Shown piece by piece: positions 24,290 through 33,365 of a stretch of 64,000 bases of DNA. The stretch spans positions 35,468,793 through 35,532,792 of the forward strand of contig ML679966.1 of assembly GCA_007922225.1 (NCBI GenBank). The letters are read 5' to 3'. The notes beneath the pieces are model-generated. The model made no database searches and was not told the DNA's origin. It saw only the letters and a program-made list of their open reading frames with translations. Origin of the DNA: Emydura subglobosa (Eukaryota; Chordata; Testudines; Chelidae). The first letter of the stretch is position 1, and each line of letters begins with the position of its first letter. The translations under genes and the position numbers were made by a program.

Positions 24290-25110
24290 CAATCAGGATT
24301 ACAGAAAACTGTGAGAAACTGCTGATCAGTCTATGAAAACTAATAAATGGGCAGCATGATGACTGATGATAATCTCTTTTGGTAAATGGAAATTAATGCA
24401 CATTAGAAAGAATAATTTAAACTGTACGTACCCACGATTTCTTTTTACATTAGCTGTGATGACTAAAAAAATTCTGGTTGTCACTGTGGGTCACAAAATG
24501 CAGACTTCTGCTGAATGTGCAGCAGTGATAAAAAAAAGCAAATAAAGTGTTAGGATATATAAGGAATGGGGTAAAAACCATTAGAAAAATCATTTGTACA
24601 CCCTCACCTTTAATAGTCTAAATATCTCTTAAAAAGTTAGAACAGAAAGAGGTAGAGTCCAGATACAAGCAACAAATTTGAGTGAATGTAAACAAAAGGT
24701 TTCCATTTGAGAAGAGATAAAAAAGATTGGGACTATTTAGTTTAAAGAGGAGATGAATAAAGGAGGACATGACAGAGAGATATCTAATACGGAGTGGTAC
24801 AAAGAAGGTAAATTTGCGGCTCCTATTTATCCTTTTCCCTAATATAAGGGCAAGGGGACAGCAAACAACATTGAAAGGCAATAAAGTTGAAATATATATT
24901 TTTTTAAATATTTAAAAAAAAGTTAACATATGAGCCACCTATAACACATCATCATGATATAGAATCCAAGGTTTTAACAGGATTAAAAAATGCACATGTA
25001 TAGGGAACAACATAAATAAAATGTATCCTAAGGGATATAAACTCTTTTGTTTTAATAGATGGTTTATACCCTAACTGATGAGAATTACAAGGAAACTTCC
25101 TCTATAGAAG
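24290..25110 (+). mobile_element. CR1 LINE 3' part, continuing after insertion
   Basis: Resumes CR1 after the RT: AAATGGAAATTAATGCACAT and AGAATAATTTAAACTGTACG, then TCTGCTGAATGTGCAGCAGTG, and near 24715 GAGAAGAGATAAAAAAGATTGG and ACTATTTAGTTTAAAGAGG. These follow the CR1 order GDWATKWQM..FN..KCKVMHIG, QCAAAVKKA and GLFSLEKRR. All are on +. Confidence 0.8.
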
Positions 25111-25324
25111 GTTATTCCACAGTTATCCATTAGAGGGTTCTCAATGAAGTGAATTAAACATGTTTTCCTTCCTGGCAGCTATGCTAATTTTAGGAGTTGT
25201 TTTGTGACTGGAATTACCTTAGCTTCATATTTGTAAGACCAGAGGACAGATCTCATGGGACATCAAGTCCAGGATAATTGAAATCTTCAAACTATTTCTT
25301 CATAATAAATGATAATACCACCTA

Positions 25325-25710
25325 GCACTTCCATAACACCATCTACGTGTGGAGTTCAAAGTATTAATTTAATCTCAGACACCCTGATAGCCTGTGTTAC
25401 AGATGGGGAAACTCAGGCACAGAGAAATTAAAGGTGAAAAGCATCTAGGCCAGAGGGCTTCACAAAGCCATGGGCATCAAGGGTTCATTCAGTGTCAATG
25501 GCTAGAGGGCCTGATTCTATCAATAACTGGTGCAGGGACTCCACACTTCACAGGAGATGCCTAGGAGCAACCTCAGTTCCGGGGCAATCAGCACCTCACA
25601 AGAGATTCTCAGCACTTTTCATCCCCATTGACTTGCCCAATGTCACAAGGAGAGTCTGTGACACAGGTGGGAACTTAGAATACAAATTACCTGACTCCTA
25701 GTCCTGTGTC
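25325..25710 (-). repeat. MIR-type SINE split by about 170 bp
   Basis: The MIR 3' half (TACAGATGGGGAAACTCAGGC, near 25395-25430) and 5' half (CTTGCCCAATGTCACAAGG and CTGACTCCTAGTCCTGTG, near 25632-25705) lie in the right order on the minus strand. Unrelated sequence of about 170-180 bp (about 25455-25630) separates them, so the SINE is either interrupted by an insertion or consists of two copies. Confidence 0.6.
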
Positions 25711-25739
25711 TGAACTAAAAGAGAATCCCACCCTTCAGC

Positions 25740-26126
25740 TTGTTATTCATTATCAGCCTGATCCTGCTTCCAGCTGAAGTTAATGGAAAAACTTCAACAG
25801 AAGCAGTGTTGGAGTCTACAGGTCTTATTACCTTAGTGACTTTTAGTGTCGTGTTTCCAGTCCAGTGGTTTGTTTCTTTAGAAGTTTTTAAGCTGTCAGG
25901 GGATGATATTCAGTACTGTTATTCAGATAAAATTGGAATGAATTTTAGAGAAGAAACTGTTAAAAGTTATTTGAACCCTCTTAAAGGAAAACTGCAGGGA
26001 ATTGTAAATTTAGGACTTAAAGGACATCATTTGCCTGCCTTATTATCTCATTTTTCAGTGGAGCTGACAGAACAGCTGCCTGTTATTACAGTGCACACCA
26101 GGAAATGCTTAACCGACAAACAGTAA
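25740..26126 (+). other. Open frame of 128 codons, probably not a gene
   Basis: An open plus-strand frame starting with a hydrophobic stretch, in AT-rich DNA. I recognise no domain. The first part overlaps the AGCCTGATCCTGC...AAGTTAATGG motif, which is itself a recurrent intergenic motif. No promoter, splice or polyadenylation context supports it. It is noted only because it is longer than most frames nearby. Confidence 0.2.
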
Positions 26127-26904
26127 ATAGCTAGTGAAGGATTAGCACACAAATAGAATTCTTGCACCTGGTAGTCATGCAGTTAGATTTATCATCTTTG
26201 TAGGATATGTTACTTAAATCCTATTTACAAAGAAACAAAACATAAAAAGCCTTAATGTCATTGTAATTATGATAAAGTATTTAGAAACAGTTGACAGTTT
26301 TTAGGCTAGATTACATTAATTGGTAGTGATTTTCATTTAATTGCAGTAATCTTTTATGGGGTTTATATAACTCTGTAATAAATTTAGTATTCTCAGTTGC
26401 ATGTTTAAACTGTTTCTAAAAGTGTCAGATCAATACATTTTAATTGTCCAGAAGGCTGTTGCTGTCATTAGACATATTACGTAACAATAGAGATCACTTT
26501 TGGATGTTGATAAACTCTACTTGTTTTACAAGATAGTAAATCTTCTCTTCCAGTTGTAGCTCAGTTTGTGATGAAGAGGAATAAAACTACACTATCTTAA
26601 TATAAAATTAAAATTCAGGTAGGTTGCTGGTGAATGAAGGGTTCATATTATGGTTATGTAGATTTAATGCATATATTAAACATTACAACATATACAAAAT
26701 ATATTTTAAACTTAACTGAGACATTAAGCAACATTAACTGAAAGTCAATAAGTTACCCAGGAAAAGTTAGTGAGAACCAGATTATCCCCTACCTATGTGG
26801 GACATTAAACTGTAGGAAGTTTCATACTTGGAAAGGATTGTCCTTTTTCCCCCTCTACTATTGCAAAATACCTACTTCACAGACCTTGCTTTTTCACCCC
26901 AGAA
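26127..26904. other. Unassigned AT-rich sequence
   Basis: No repeat or exon recognised. It forms the left flank of the DIRS insertion. Confidence 0.45.
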
Positions 26905-27120
26905 AAAACAGGGTTACTTATCAGTAACTGTTGTTCTTCGAGATGTGTTGCTCATATCCATTCCATGTAGGTGAGTGCGTGCCCCGTGCACGAGCCTGCG
27001 GAAAACTTTTCTGCCCTAGCAACCCAGCGGTCGGTCTCGGCGCCCCCTGGAGTGGCGCGCGCATAGCGCGGTACATAGGGCGCCACCGACCGCGCGGGTC
27101 CCCAGTCCCTTCTTTCTGCC
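26905..27120. repeat. DIRS inverted terminal repeat, left (3' end of element)
   Basis: The reverse complement recurs at 33366-33552. The shared core runs from CCATGTAGGTGAGTGCG to CCCAGTCCCTTCTTTC, with a few transitions. The outer tips differ: this side starts AAAACAGGGTTACTTATCAG and is about 20-25 bases longer than the other tip. Unequal tips are normal for DIRS. Confidence 0.93.
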
Positions 27121-27150
27121 GACTCCGACAGCGGGGACGGAGGGTGGGTT

Positions 27151-27250
27151 TGGAATGGATATGAGCAACACATCTCGAAGAACAACAGTTACTGGTAAGT
27201 AACCCTGTTTTCTCTCTTCGAGAGTTGCTCATATGCATTCCATGTAGGTG
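27151..27250. repeat. DIRS internal complementary region (ICR)
   Basis: Positions 27151-27211 are the reverse complement of the left tip 26905-26965 with one mismatch (GGTAA for GATAA). Positions 27210-27250 are the reverse complement of the right tip 33512-33552. The two parts abut and share only a TT. In the accepted DIRS model this region templates the joining of the two ends into a circle, so it should read as the head-to-tail junction of the circle. Confidence 0.95.
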
Positions 27251-27284
27251 ATTACGTAGCCATACCTTTGGCGGTGGGAAGGAG

Positions 27285-30167
27285 TCAGTGGCGTGAAGCC
27301 CTTCTCAGCACGGCTCTGCCAACTGCTGCATCCTCTCTTGCTTGTTGCACGATGGCATAGTGAGAGGTGAAGGTATGGACCGATGACCAGGTTGCAGCTC
27401 TGCAGATATCCTGTAGGGGCACTCGTTCCAGAAAAGCCGCCGAGGTGGCTTGGGCCCTGGTGGAGTGCGCTGTAATCGGTCCCGGGAGTGGTACCTTCGC
27501 CATCTTATAACAGGTGCGGATGCAGGTGGTGATCCAGGAGGAGATGCACTGGGTAGAGACAGGTGAGCCTTTCATGCGGTCCGCCACTGCGACAAAGAGC
27601 TGCGTGGACTTCCGGAACGGCTTGGTCCGGTCTATGTAGAAGGCTAAGGCTCGCCTGACATCCAGTGAGTGCCATCTCCGCTCCTCCTCCGATCCGTGTG
27701 GTTTGGGAAAGAACACGGGGAGGAAAATATCCTGATTATAATGAAACTGGGACACCACCTTAGGCAGGAAGGCCGGGTGGGGTCTCAGTCGCACTTTATC
27801 TTTGAAAAATACTGTGTAAGGAGGGTCTGAGGTTAGGGCTCTTAGCTCGGAGACCCTCCTAGCCGATGTAATGGCTATGAGGAAAGCTACCTTCCATGAT
27901 AGGACTAGAAGAGGGCATGTAGCCATAGGCTCAAAGGGGGGACCTATGAGGATAGTGAGAACTAGGTTTAAGTCCCAGAGAGGCAAGGGATCACGAACTT
28001 GTGGGAACAGCCTCTCTATTCCCTTGAGAAACCTGATGGACATCGGGTGGGAGAATATAGACCTCCCCTTCACTGGGCAATGGAAGGCCGAGATGTCTGC
28101 CAGATGCACCCTTAGGGAGGCCAGGGCAAGGCTCTGCATCTTTAAATGTAGGAGGTAGTCCAAGATGGCCTGGATAGTTGAGTCCAGAGGCACGATGCCC
28201 TGTGACTGTGCCCAGTAGGTGAAGCGTTTCCACTTCGCCCGGTATACTACCTGGGTTGAAGGTTTCCTGCTCCCCAGCAGGACGTTTTGGACTTGTGCGG
28301 AACAAGCCCTCTCTCCTTCCGTTAGCCATGGAGCCTCCACGCCGTCAGGTGGAGGGAGTCCAGGTCTGGGTGGAGCAGGCGACCCTGCTCCTGGGATGGG
28401 AGATCGTATCGTCTCGGGAGCGGGATCGGCGTAGCGATGGAGAGGTCGAGCAGCATACTGTACCAGTGCTGTCTCGGCCATGCCGGTGCGATCAGGATGA
28501 TGTCCGCTCTGTCTCTCTTGACTTTCAAGAGCACCTTGGGGAGCAGTGGGGTTGATGGAAACGCATAGAGAAGTGGCCCCGACCAGTCTATCAGGAACGC
28601 GTCCGAAATGGAGTTCTGTTCTCGCCCGCGCAGGGAGCAGAATAGTGGGCATTTTGCGTTCTGTAGCGTGGCAAAGAGGTCCAGATGGGGAACTCCCCAC
28701 TTGCGGAAGAGAAACGCTGTAACCTCCCCATGAAGTGACCATTCGTGGTGGGGAAAGAACGATCTGCTGAGGCGGTCTGCCTTGTCGTTCCTCACCCCTG
28801 GGAGGTGAGATGCCACCAAGTGAAAGTCGTTTCTCACCGCGAGGTCCCATAGCTGTAGCGCCTCGCGACACAGGGTCGAGGAGCGCGGCCAGCCTTGTCT
28901 GTTGATGTAAAACATCGTGGCGGTGTTGTCCGTAAGGACTTGTATCACCCGCCCCCTGAGAAAGCGGAGAAAAACCTTGCAAGCGAGAAGGACTGCTCGG
29001 AGTTCCCGAATGTTTATAGGGAGCAGTCTGTCTTGCAGCGACCACTGACCTTGGGTACTCAGGTTGTGTGTAATGTGCGCCCCCCACCCGATATCGGAGG
29101 CATCTGTGATTAGAGTTACAGAGGGAACCAAGTCTGCGAAGGGGACTCCTTCCATTACTTGTCTCTGGTCTGTCCACCAGATCAGTGACGCTAAGACCTG
29201 GGGTGGGACGGTGACTACCCTGCCCAGAGAGTGTCTGGCTGGGGCATATACTGACGCTAACCAGCCCTGCAGAGGCCTGAGTCTGAGGCGAGCCAGCCTG
29301 ACCACGTATGTGCATGCCGCCATATGCCCCAACAGCTGCAGGCAGCATCTGGCTGTTGTTGTGGGGAACGTCTGTAGCTCGCGTATGATGGCGGTCATGG
29401 CTTGGAAACGAGGTAGTGGGAGGAAGGCCCTGGCCTGTACTGCGTCCAGAGTGGCCCCAATAAATTCTATGCGCTGGACTGGGGTCAGTGTGGATTTCTG
29501 CTCGTTTATGAGCAGCCCCAGTCTGTTGCACGTCTCGCACGTTAGGGCTAAACTGTTTGCCACATGGAGTCTGGATCTTCCCCGAAGTAACCAATCGTCC
29601 AAGTAGGGGAAGATCTGGACCCCTTTGAGCCTCAGGTAGGCCGCCACCACCGCTATACACTTGGTGAAGACCCGGGGCGCTGAAGAGAGGCCAAAGGGGA
29701 GGGCCGTAAACTGGTAGTGGCCACCAGCTACCGTGAACCGTAGGAAACGTCTGTGGCCAGGGAGGATAGACACGTGGAAATATGCGTCTTTCAAGTCGAG
29801 AGCGGCATACCAATCTCCAGGATCCAATGTGGGAATGATGGAGGCTAGGGAGACCATGTGGAACTTTAGCCGCCTGATGAATCTGTTGAGGCGGCGGAGG
29901 TCCAGAATGGGCCGGAGGCCTCCCTTTGCCTTGGGAATAAGGAAATACCGGGAGTAAAACCCCCTGCCCCTTTCCATAGGTGGGACTTCCTCTACTGCTC
30001 CTAGGCGGAGCAGGGAGCGGACCTCCTGAAGGAGGAGTTGATCGTGAGAGGGGTCCCTGAAGAGGGACGGGGTAGGGGGAGAGTCCGGTGGGAAAGCCGA
30101 GAGCTGTAAGGCGTAACCCCTCCGCACCACGCTTAACACCCAGCGGTCTGAGGTTATGCCTCGCCAC
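27285..30167 (-). CDS. DIRS tyrosine recombinase (C-terminal third of a long overlapping frame)
   Basis: The recombinase is expected to cut and join the circular DNA copy into the genome. The frame is open for 960 codons, but recognisable recombinase begins only around residue 616, where the overlapping RT frame ends (28322). From there an N-terminal core-binding-like segment (STQVVYRAKWKRF near residues 640-660) leads to the catalytic domain. Catalytic residues in order are Arg in SARRVSEL (about 770-771), HSTR (His901, Arg904), Trp927 in ATWSS, and the nucleophile Tyr937 in TFTSHY. This gives the R-H-x-x-R-W-Y set. The C-terminus at 960 is complete, followed closely by the ICR. The real start is unknown. 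In DIRS the YR is commonly read from a frame overlapping RT-RNase H, and an internal Met or a frameshift from pol is plausible. The upstream 600 codons look Pro/Ser-rich and non-homologous, as expected for the alternative frame of pol. Confidence 0.88.
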   Translation of the reverse strand: MARHNLRPLGVKRGAEGLRLTALGFPTGLSPYPVPLQGPLSRSTPPSGGPLPAPPRSSRGSPTYGKGQGVLLPVFPYSQGKGRPPAHSGPPPPQQIHQAAKVPHGLPSLHHSHIGSWRLVCRSRLERRIFPRVYPPWPQTFPTVHGSWWPLPVYGPPLWPLFSAPGLHQVYSGGGGLPEAQRGPDLPLLGRLVTSGKIQTPCGKQFSPNVRDVQQTGAAHKRAEIHTDPSPAHRIYWGHSGRSTGQGLPPTTSFPSHDRHHTRATDVPHNNSQMLPAAVGAYGGMHIRGQAGSPQTQASAGLVSVSICPSQTLSGQGSHRPTPGLSVTDLVDRPETSNGRSPLRRLGSLCNSNHRCLRYRVGGAHYTQPEYPRSVVAARQTAPYKHSGTPSSPSRLQGFSPLSQGAGDTSPYGQHRHDVLHQQTRLAALLDPVSRGATAMGPRGEKRLSLGGISPPRGEERQGRPPQQIVLSPPRMVTSWGGYSVSLPQVGSSPSGPLCHATERKMPTILLPARARTELHFGRVPDRLVGATSLCVSINPTAPQGALESQERQSGHHPDRTGMAETALVQYAARPLHRYADPAPETIRSPIPGAGSPAPPRPGLPPPDGVEAPWLTEGERACSAQVQNVLLGSRKPSTQVVYRAKWKRFTYWAQSQGIVPLDSTIQAILDYLLHLKMQSLALASLRVHLADISAFHCPVKGRSIFSHPMSIRFLKGIERLFPQVRDPLPLWDLNLVLTILIGPPFEPMATCPLLVLSWKVAFLIAITSARRVSELRALTSDPPYTVFFKDKVRLRPHPAFLPKVVSQFHYNQDIFLPVFFPKPHGSEEERRWHSLDVRRALAFYIDRTKPFRKSTQLFVAVADRMKGSPVSTQCISSWITTCIRTCYKMAKVPLPGPITAHSTRAQATSAAFLERVPLQDICRAATWSSVHTFTSHYAIVQQAREDAAVGRAVLRRASRH

Positions 30168-30289
30168 TCTCGGAGGAAGGGGCGAAGTCTGTGTTTGAAG
30201 GGTAGGGTGAGATCCTGGTCGACCCTCGGGGTCGTTAGAATGGCAGAGGTGCCGCTCCCGAGCGTCCCATCAAAAAGGGCGCTTGCCAT
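28322..30289 (-). CDS. DIRS reverse transcriptase - RNase H - methyltransferase-like protein
   Basis: Intact frame of 655 codons. It copies element RNA to DNA and degrades the RNA. RT motifs are motif A LDLKDAYFHV (164-173, Asp165/Asp168), motif B LPFGLSSAP (197-205) and motif C YLDDW (229-233) with both catalytic aspartates. RNase H follows: TDAS (Asp396), REL (Glu429), TDN (Asp454) and KADRLSR (Asp505), a full D-E-D-D set. The last part (about 531-615), with HLDLFA, ISDAFLIDW and LIAPAWPRQHW, corresponds to the methyltransferase-like domain described in DIRS pol. The ATG at 30289 overlaps the end of gag (stop 30270-30272) by about 20 bases in another frame, which is usual for these elements. 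No stop or frameshift is seen, so the polymerase may be functional. Confidence 0.93.
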   Translation of the reverse strand: MASALFDGTLGSGTSAILTTPRVDQDLTLPFKHRLRPFLREWRGITSDRWVLSVVRRGYALQLSAFPPDSPPTPSLFRDPSHDQLLLQEVRSLLRLGAVEEVPPMERGRGFYSRYFLIPKAKGGLRPILDLRRLNRFIRRLKFHMVSLASIIPTLDPGDWYAALDLKDAYFHVSILPGHRRFLRFTVAGGHYQFTALPFGLSSAPRVFTKCIAVVAAYLRLKGVQIFPYLDDWLLRGRSRLHVANSLALTCETCNRLGLLINEQKSTLTPVQRIEFIGATLDAVQARAFLPLPRFQAMTAIIRELQTFPTTTARCCLQLLGHMAACTYVVRLARLRLRPLQGWLASVYAPARHSLGRVVTVPPQVLASLIWWTDQRQVMEGVPFADLVPSVTLITDASDIGWGAHITHNLSTQGQWSLQDRLLPINIRELRAVLLACKVFLRFLRGRVIQVLTDNTATMFYINRQGWPRSSTLCREALQLWDLAVRNDFHLVASHLPGVRNDKADRLSRSFFPHHEWSLHGEVTAFLFRKWGVPHLDLFATLQNAKCPLFCSLRGREQNSISDAFLIDWSGPLLYAFPSTPLLPKVLLKVKRDRADIILIAPAWPRQHWYSMLLDLSIATPIPLPRRYDLPSQEQGRLLHPDLDSLHLTAWRLHG

Positions 30290-33209
30290 TCTTGCGCGGC
30301 CCGGATTGGGGGCCCATGGCAGGCCCGGAGCGGTTCCGGCGGTTGTTCTGCCGGAAACGGTCCCCTGTTCTTCTGGGCTGGGTCTGGCGGGGGGGTAGCC
30401 TAGGAGCGGGCTGCTGCTGTTGTTGTCTCTGGGGCTGCTGTCTGCCCTGGCGCCTCGCTGTCTGCGGTACGTAAAGCCCCAAGGATCGCAGAGTGGCGCG
30501 AGAATCTTTTAGGGCGTGCAGCTTATCATCTGTCTTGGCGGAGAACAGGCCTGTGCCGTCAAAGGGCAGATCTTGAATGGCCTGTTGCGCCTCAGTGGAG
30601 AGGCCAGATGATTGTAGCCAGGACGACCGGCGCATCACAATGCCGGACGCCATGGCCCTACCCGCCGCGTCGGTCGCGTCACTGGCCGACTGGATAGTAG
30701 CTCCCCCTACAGTTGACCCTTCCTGGAGGACGGTGGTGAAGTCCTGTGCTAGATCTGGAGGAAGGGCCGACGTAAATCTCTGGAGTGAGGCTCAGAGATT
30801 CAAATTATAGCGCCGCAAGAGAGCTTAGTGGTTTGCTATGCGGAGCTGAAGGGCCGCGGTGGAGTATACCTTTCTCCCAAAAAGGTCTAGCTTCTTATAG
30901 TCTTTATTTTTGGGAGTATTGGCCTGGGCACCTTGGCGCTCCCTCTGATTGACAGCGTCCACCACTAAGGTACCGGGGGCTGGGTGGTTGTACAAGTACT
31001 CAAACCCCTGCTGCGGCACATAGTATTTACGCTCCGCGGTCTTAGAGGTTGGAGCTACCGAGGCAGGGGTCTCCCATATGGGTTTCACCCGTTTGAGTAC
31101 CTGGTCATGAACTGGGAGTGCCACCCTAGAGGGGCCCGCAGAGGCTGGAATACCAAATATGGGGTCCTCCTCCTCCGAGAGCTCCCTGAGATCTAACTTA
31201 AGGTTGTCCGCTAGCCGCTTAAGGAGCTCCTGATGAGCCTTAAAATCAGGCAAAGGGGTCCTCTGGTCCCTAGATGTTGTATCGGGTGGGGAGGAGGAGG
31301 AGGACTGTAACAGTGGGCCTGTAGAGGGCCCTTCCAGAGGATCAGACTCGTAGTCCGACGAATAATCCCCCTCTTGGGGGCGCTCCTCCTGCTGTCCACC
31401 CTGTGGTGGGGGGGGGGTGGCTGAGGTTTGGAGGAGGAGGGGAGTGACCCTGTGCCCTGGATTGTCTGAGGGGGCCAGGGTCCCCAATAAGGCCACTGCC
31501 AAGGGCCTTGCCCCCACGCCGGTACCGGGCCCGGTGCCGGGTACGTAGGCGCAGATGGATGAGCCGGGCTGGGAGATCTGTGACTCCTCTTGCGATGCCC
31601 TTTACTCGGAGATGGGCTGCGGGATCTAGACGAGCGGTGGTGGCGCCTGCTGCGTCGAGGAGACGAGCTGGACGAGGAGGAGTACCTCCGTGATTTATAA
31701 CGGCGCTTGGCGTGGGCCTTAGGGCTTCTTGAGCGCCGCTCCCCGGTGGAAAGGTGCGGTACCGTAGAGGCGTCCGGTGCCGAGGCGTACAGTACTGAGG
31801 GTCGCTTAGGGGTGCGGGAACGAGATTTAGAGCGTTCCCGGTGCTGATGGCTGTACGCCGGGCTATGAGAGCGGCCCCGTGCGGTTTGATGGTACCGGCT
31901 CCCCCGCGGTACCGAGCTCCCAGAATGCCTCTGATGCTCTGCGTCCTGTCTCGGTGCCGCACGCCGCGCCGGGGAGGGAGCTGGCGACCTCGATCTGGTC
32001 CGGTACCGCATGGTATCTGTCGGTACCGGGGATCGGGAGGTGTGGTAGGGGCGAGATGTCTGCCCTGGCGCCTTCGAACGCACCGGGCTAGCAGAGCGCC
32101 GGTACCGTTCTTGAGTCCTCGGTGCCCTTGAAGCCGGGGCGTCGTGTGAGGAATGGCGGGATGGGCTTGGAGTGCGGGTGGGCGAGCGAGCCCGGCGTGG
32201 TGTGTCCCGCTGCCTCTCTGGACGTAATGCCGGGGATCGAGACCGGTGCCGTGGCTGGGGCGCCGGGATCCGCACCGGACTGTGTTCCGATGACCGGGAA
32301 CGCTCAGCCGCACGTCTCGGCACCGGGGATGGTGAAGAGCGGTGCCGAGAGCCCGAAGACAAGCAGGAGCGGTGCCGTGGCTCTGACGTCCGGGACTTAT
32401 CCCGCCTTGTTGAGCGGCGCCGGGGCTCCGAAGGTCCCACCTCGGTTACGGAGCTTTCCCGGGAACTTCCCGAACAGCTACGGTGCCGTTCTTTGGAAGA
32501 GCTCAACGACTCGCGGTCGGAGCTGGGGGGGGGGGGAGGATGTTGCTCTCCCTCTCCCCGACCGTCTGGGGGGAGACACCGAGTCCCGTCTCGACCTCCC
32601 ACCGGAGTAGCCCAGCACGGGCTTACCCCGAGACGCTATCCCCGATGCCCTCGGCCGAGGGGGGGACGGAGGCGTGGGCAGGGCCATGAGGGCTCGTGCC
32701 GCTGTGAACGCCTCCGGCGTCGACGGCCCTTGTAGAGGCGCTCCCCCACCCCTTGGAGTCGGGGGAGGCTCTCTACGAGGAGATGCCGGTGCCGGGACAG
32801 ATTCAACGGCACGTGGCTGGGGCATCTCCTGTATCACTCCCTGCTGTACCGGTCGCAGGGAGGAGTCCATAGGTGCGGCCGCTGGCCGTTTCTTTTTCTT
32901 CGGTACCGGTTTAGACGGTACCGATGGTGTTGGTGTCGGTACCGGTGGTGCGCTCCGGATCAACGAGACGCTCGGTGCTGTGGGTGATCTGGACGGCTCG
33001 GAGTCGGGACGAAATGCCGTCTCCATCAAGATCGCCCGGAGGCGAGCGTCTCTGTCCTTTTGAGTCCGCGGCTTGAAAGCCTTACATATGCGGCACTTGT
33101 CCTTGCGGTGTTGTTCTCCGAGGCACCGAAGGCAGTGGTCATGGGGGTCGCTGACGGAGAACACCTTACCGCAAGCCGCACAAGGTTTAAACCCGGTGGA
33201 GCCAGGCAT
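30270..33209 (-). pseudogene. DIRS gag, interrupted by two frame changes and two stops
   Basis: Gag would package element RNA. Part 1 runs from ATG 33209 and begins MPGSTGFKPCAACGK, with a Cys/His cluster (CAAC, HDHCLRC, CRIC) that could bind zinc. It continues until a 12-base G run (plus-strand 32525-32536). Beyond it the frame shifts and runs on as an Arg/Ser-rich middle (SRSR, RSRSPSPS) to a second G run of 10 (31408-31417), where the first frame resumes with acidic sequence (LRELSEEEDPIFG). In-frame stops follow at 30825-30827 (TAA) and 30792-30794 (TGA). The same frame then runs open to 30270 with a Gln-rich and Arg-rich tail (RRQGRQQPQRQQQQQ). The two run-length changes cancel out in frame. 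Either could be a sequencing error, but the two stop codons lie in ordinary sequence. Confidence 0.85.
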
Positions 33210-33365
33210 GGCTCCTAAGGGAGCCCCTTAGGGGCTAACTATATACACTATCTTATACTACACTAACTATATACTATAAAACAATAAAGAAGTTATATAC
33301 AATACTAAAGTAGGTTGCTACTTGCTGATAAAGGCAAGGGGCAGACTTTCCACTGACCGTCACGG
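33210..33365 (-). promoter_or_regulatory. DIRS 5' untranslated leader
   Basis: This stretch between the gag ATG and the 5' terminal repeat is AT-rich (ATATACTATAAAACAATAAAG near 33270-33290), unlike the GC-rich body. No confident promoter can be named. In DIRS, transcription is thought to start within or near the terminal repeat. Confidence 0.4.

Noticed and set aside
29064..29606. Plus-strand frame of 180 codons opposite DIRS pol
   Set aside because: Antisense to the conserved RT-RNase H region, with composition explained by it.
31342..32313. Minus-strand frame of 323 codons inside the DIRS gag
   Set aside because: It is a third frame over the Arg/Ser-rich Gag segment. Its Arg/Pro-rich content follows from the GC-rich coding sequence, and no domain is seen.
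32122..32735. Plus-strand frames of 162 and 187 codons opposite gag
   Set aside because: Antisense shadows of a GC-rich coding region. No start context or domain.
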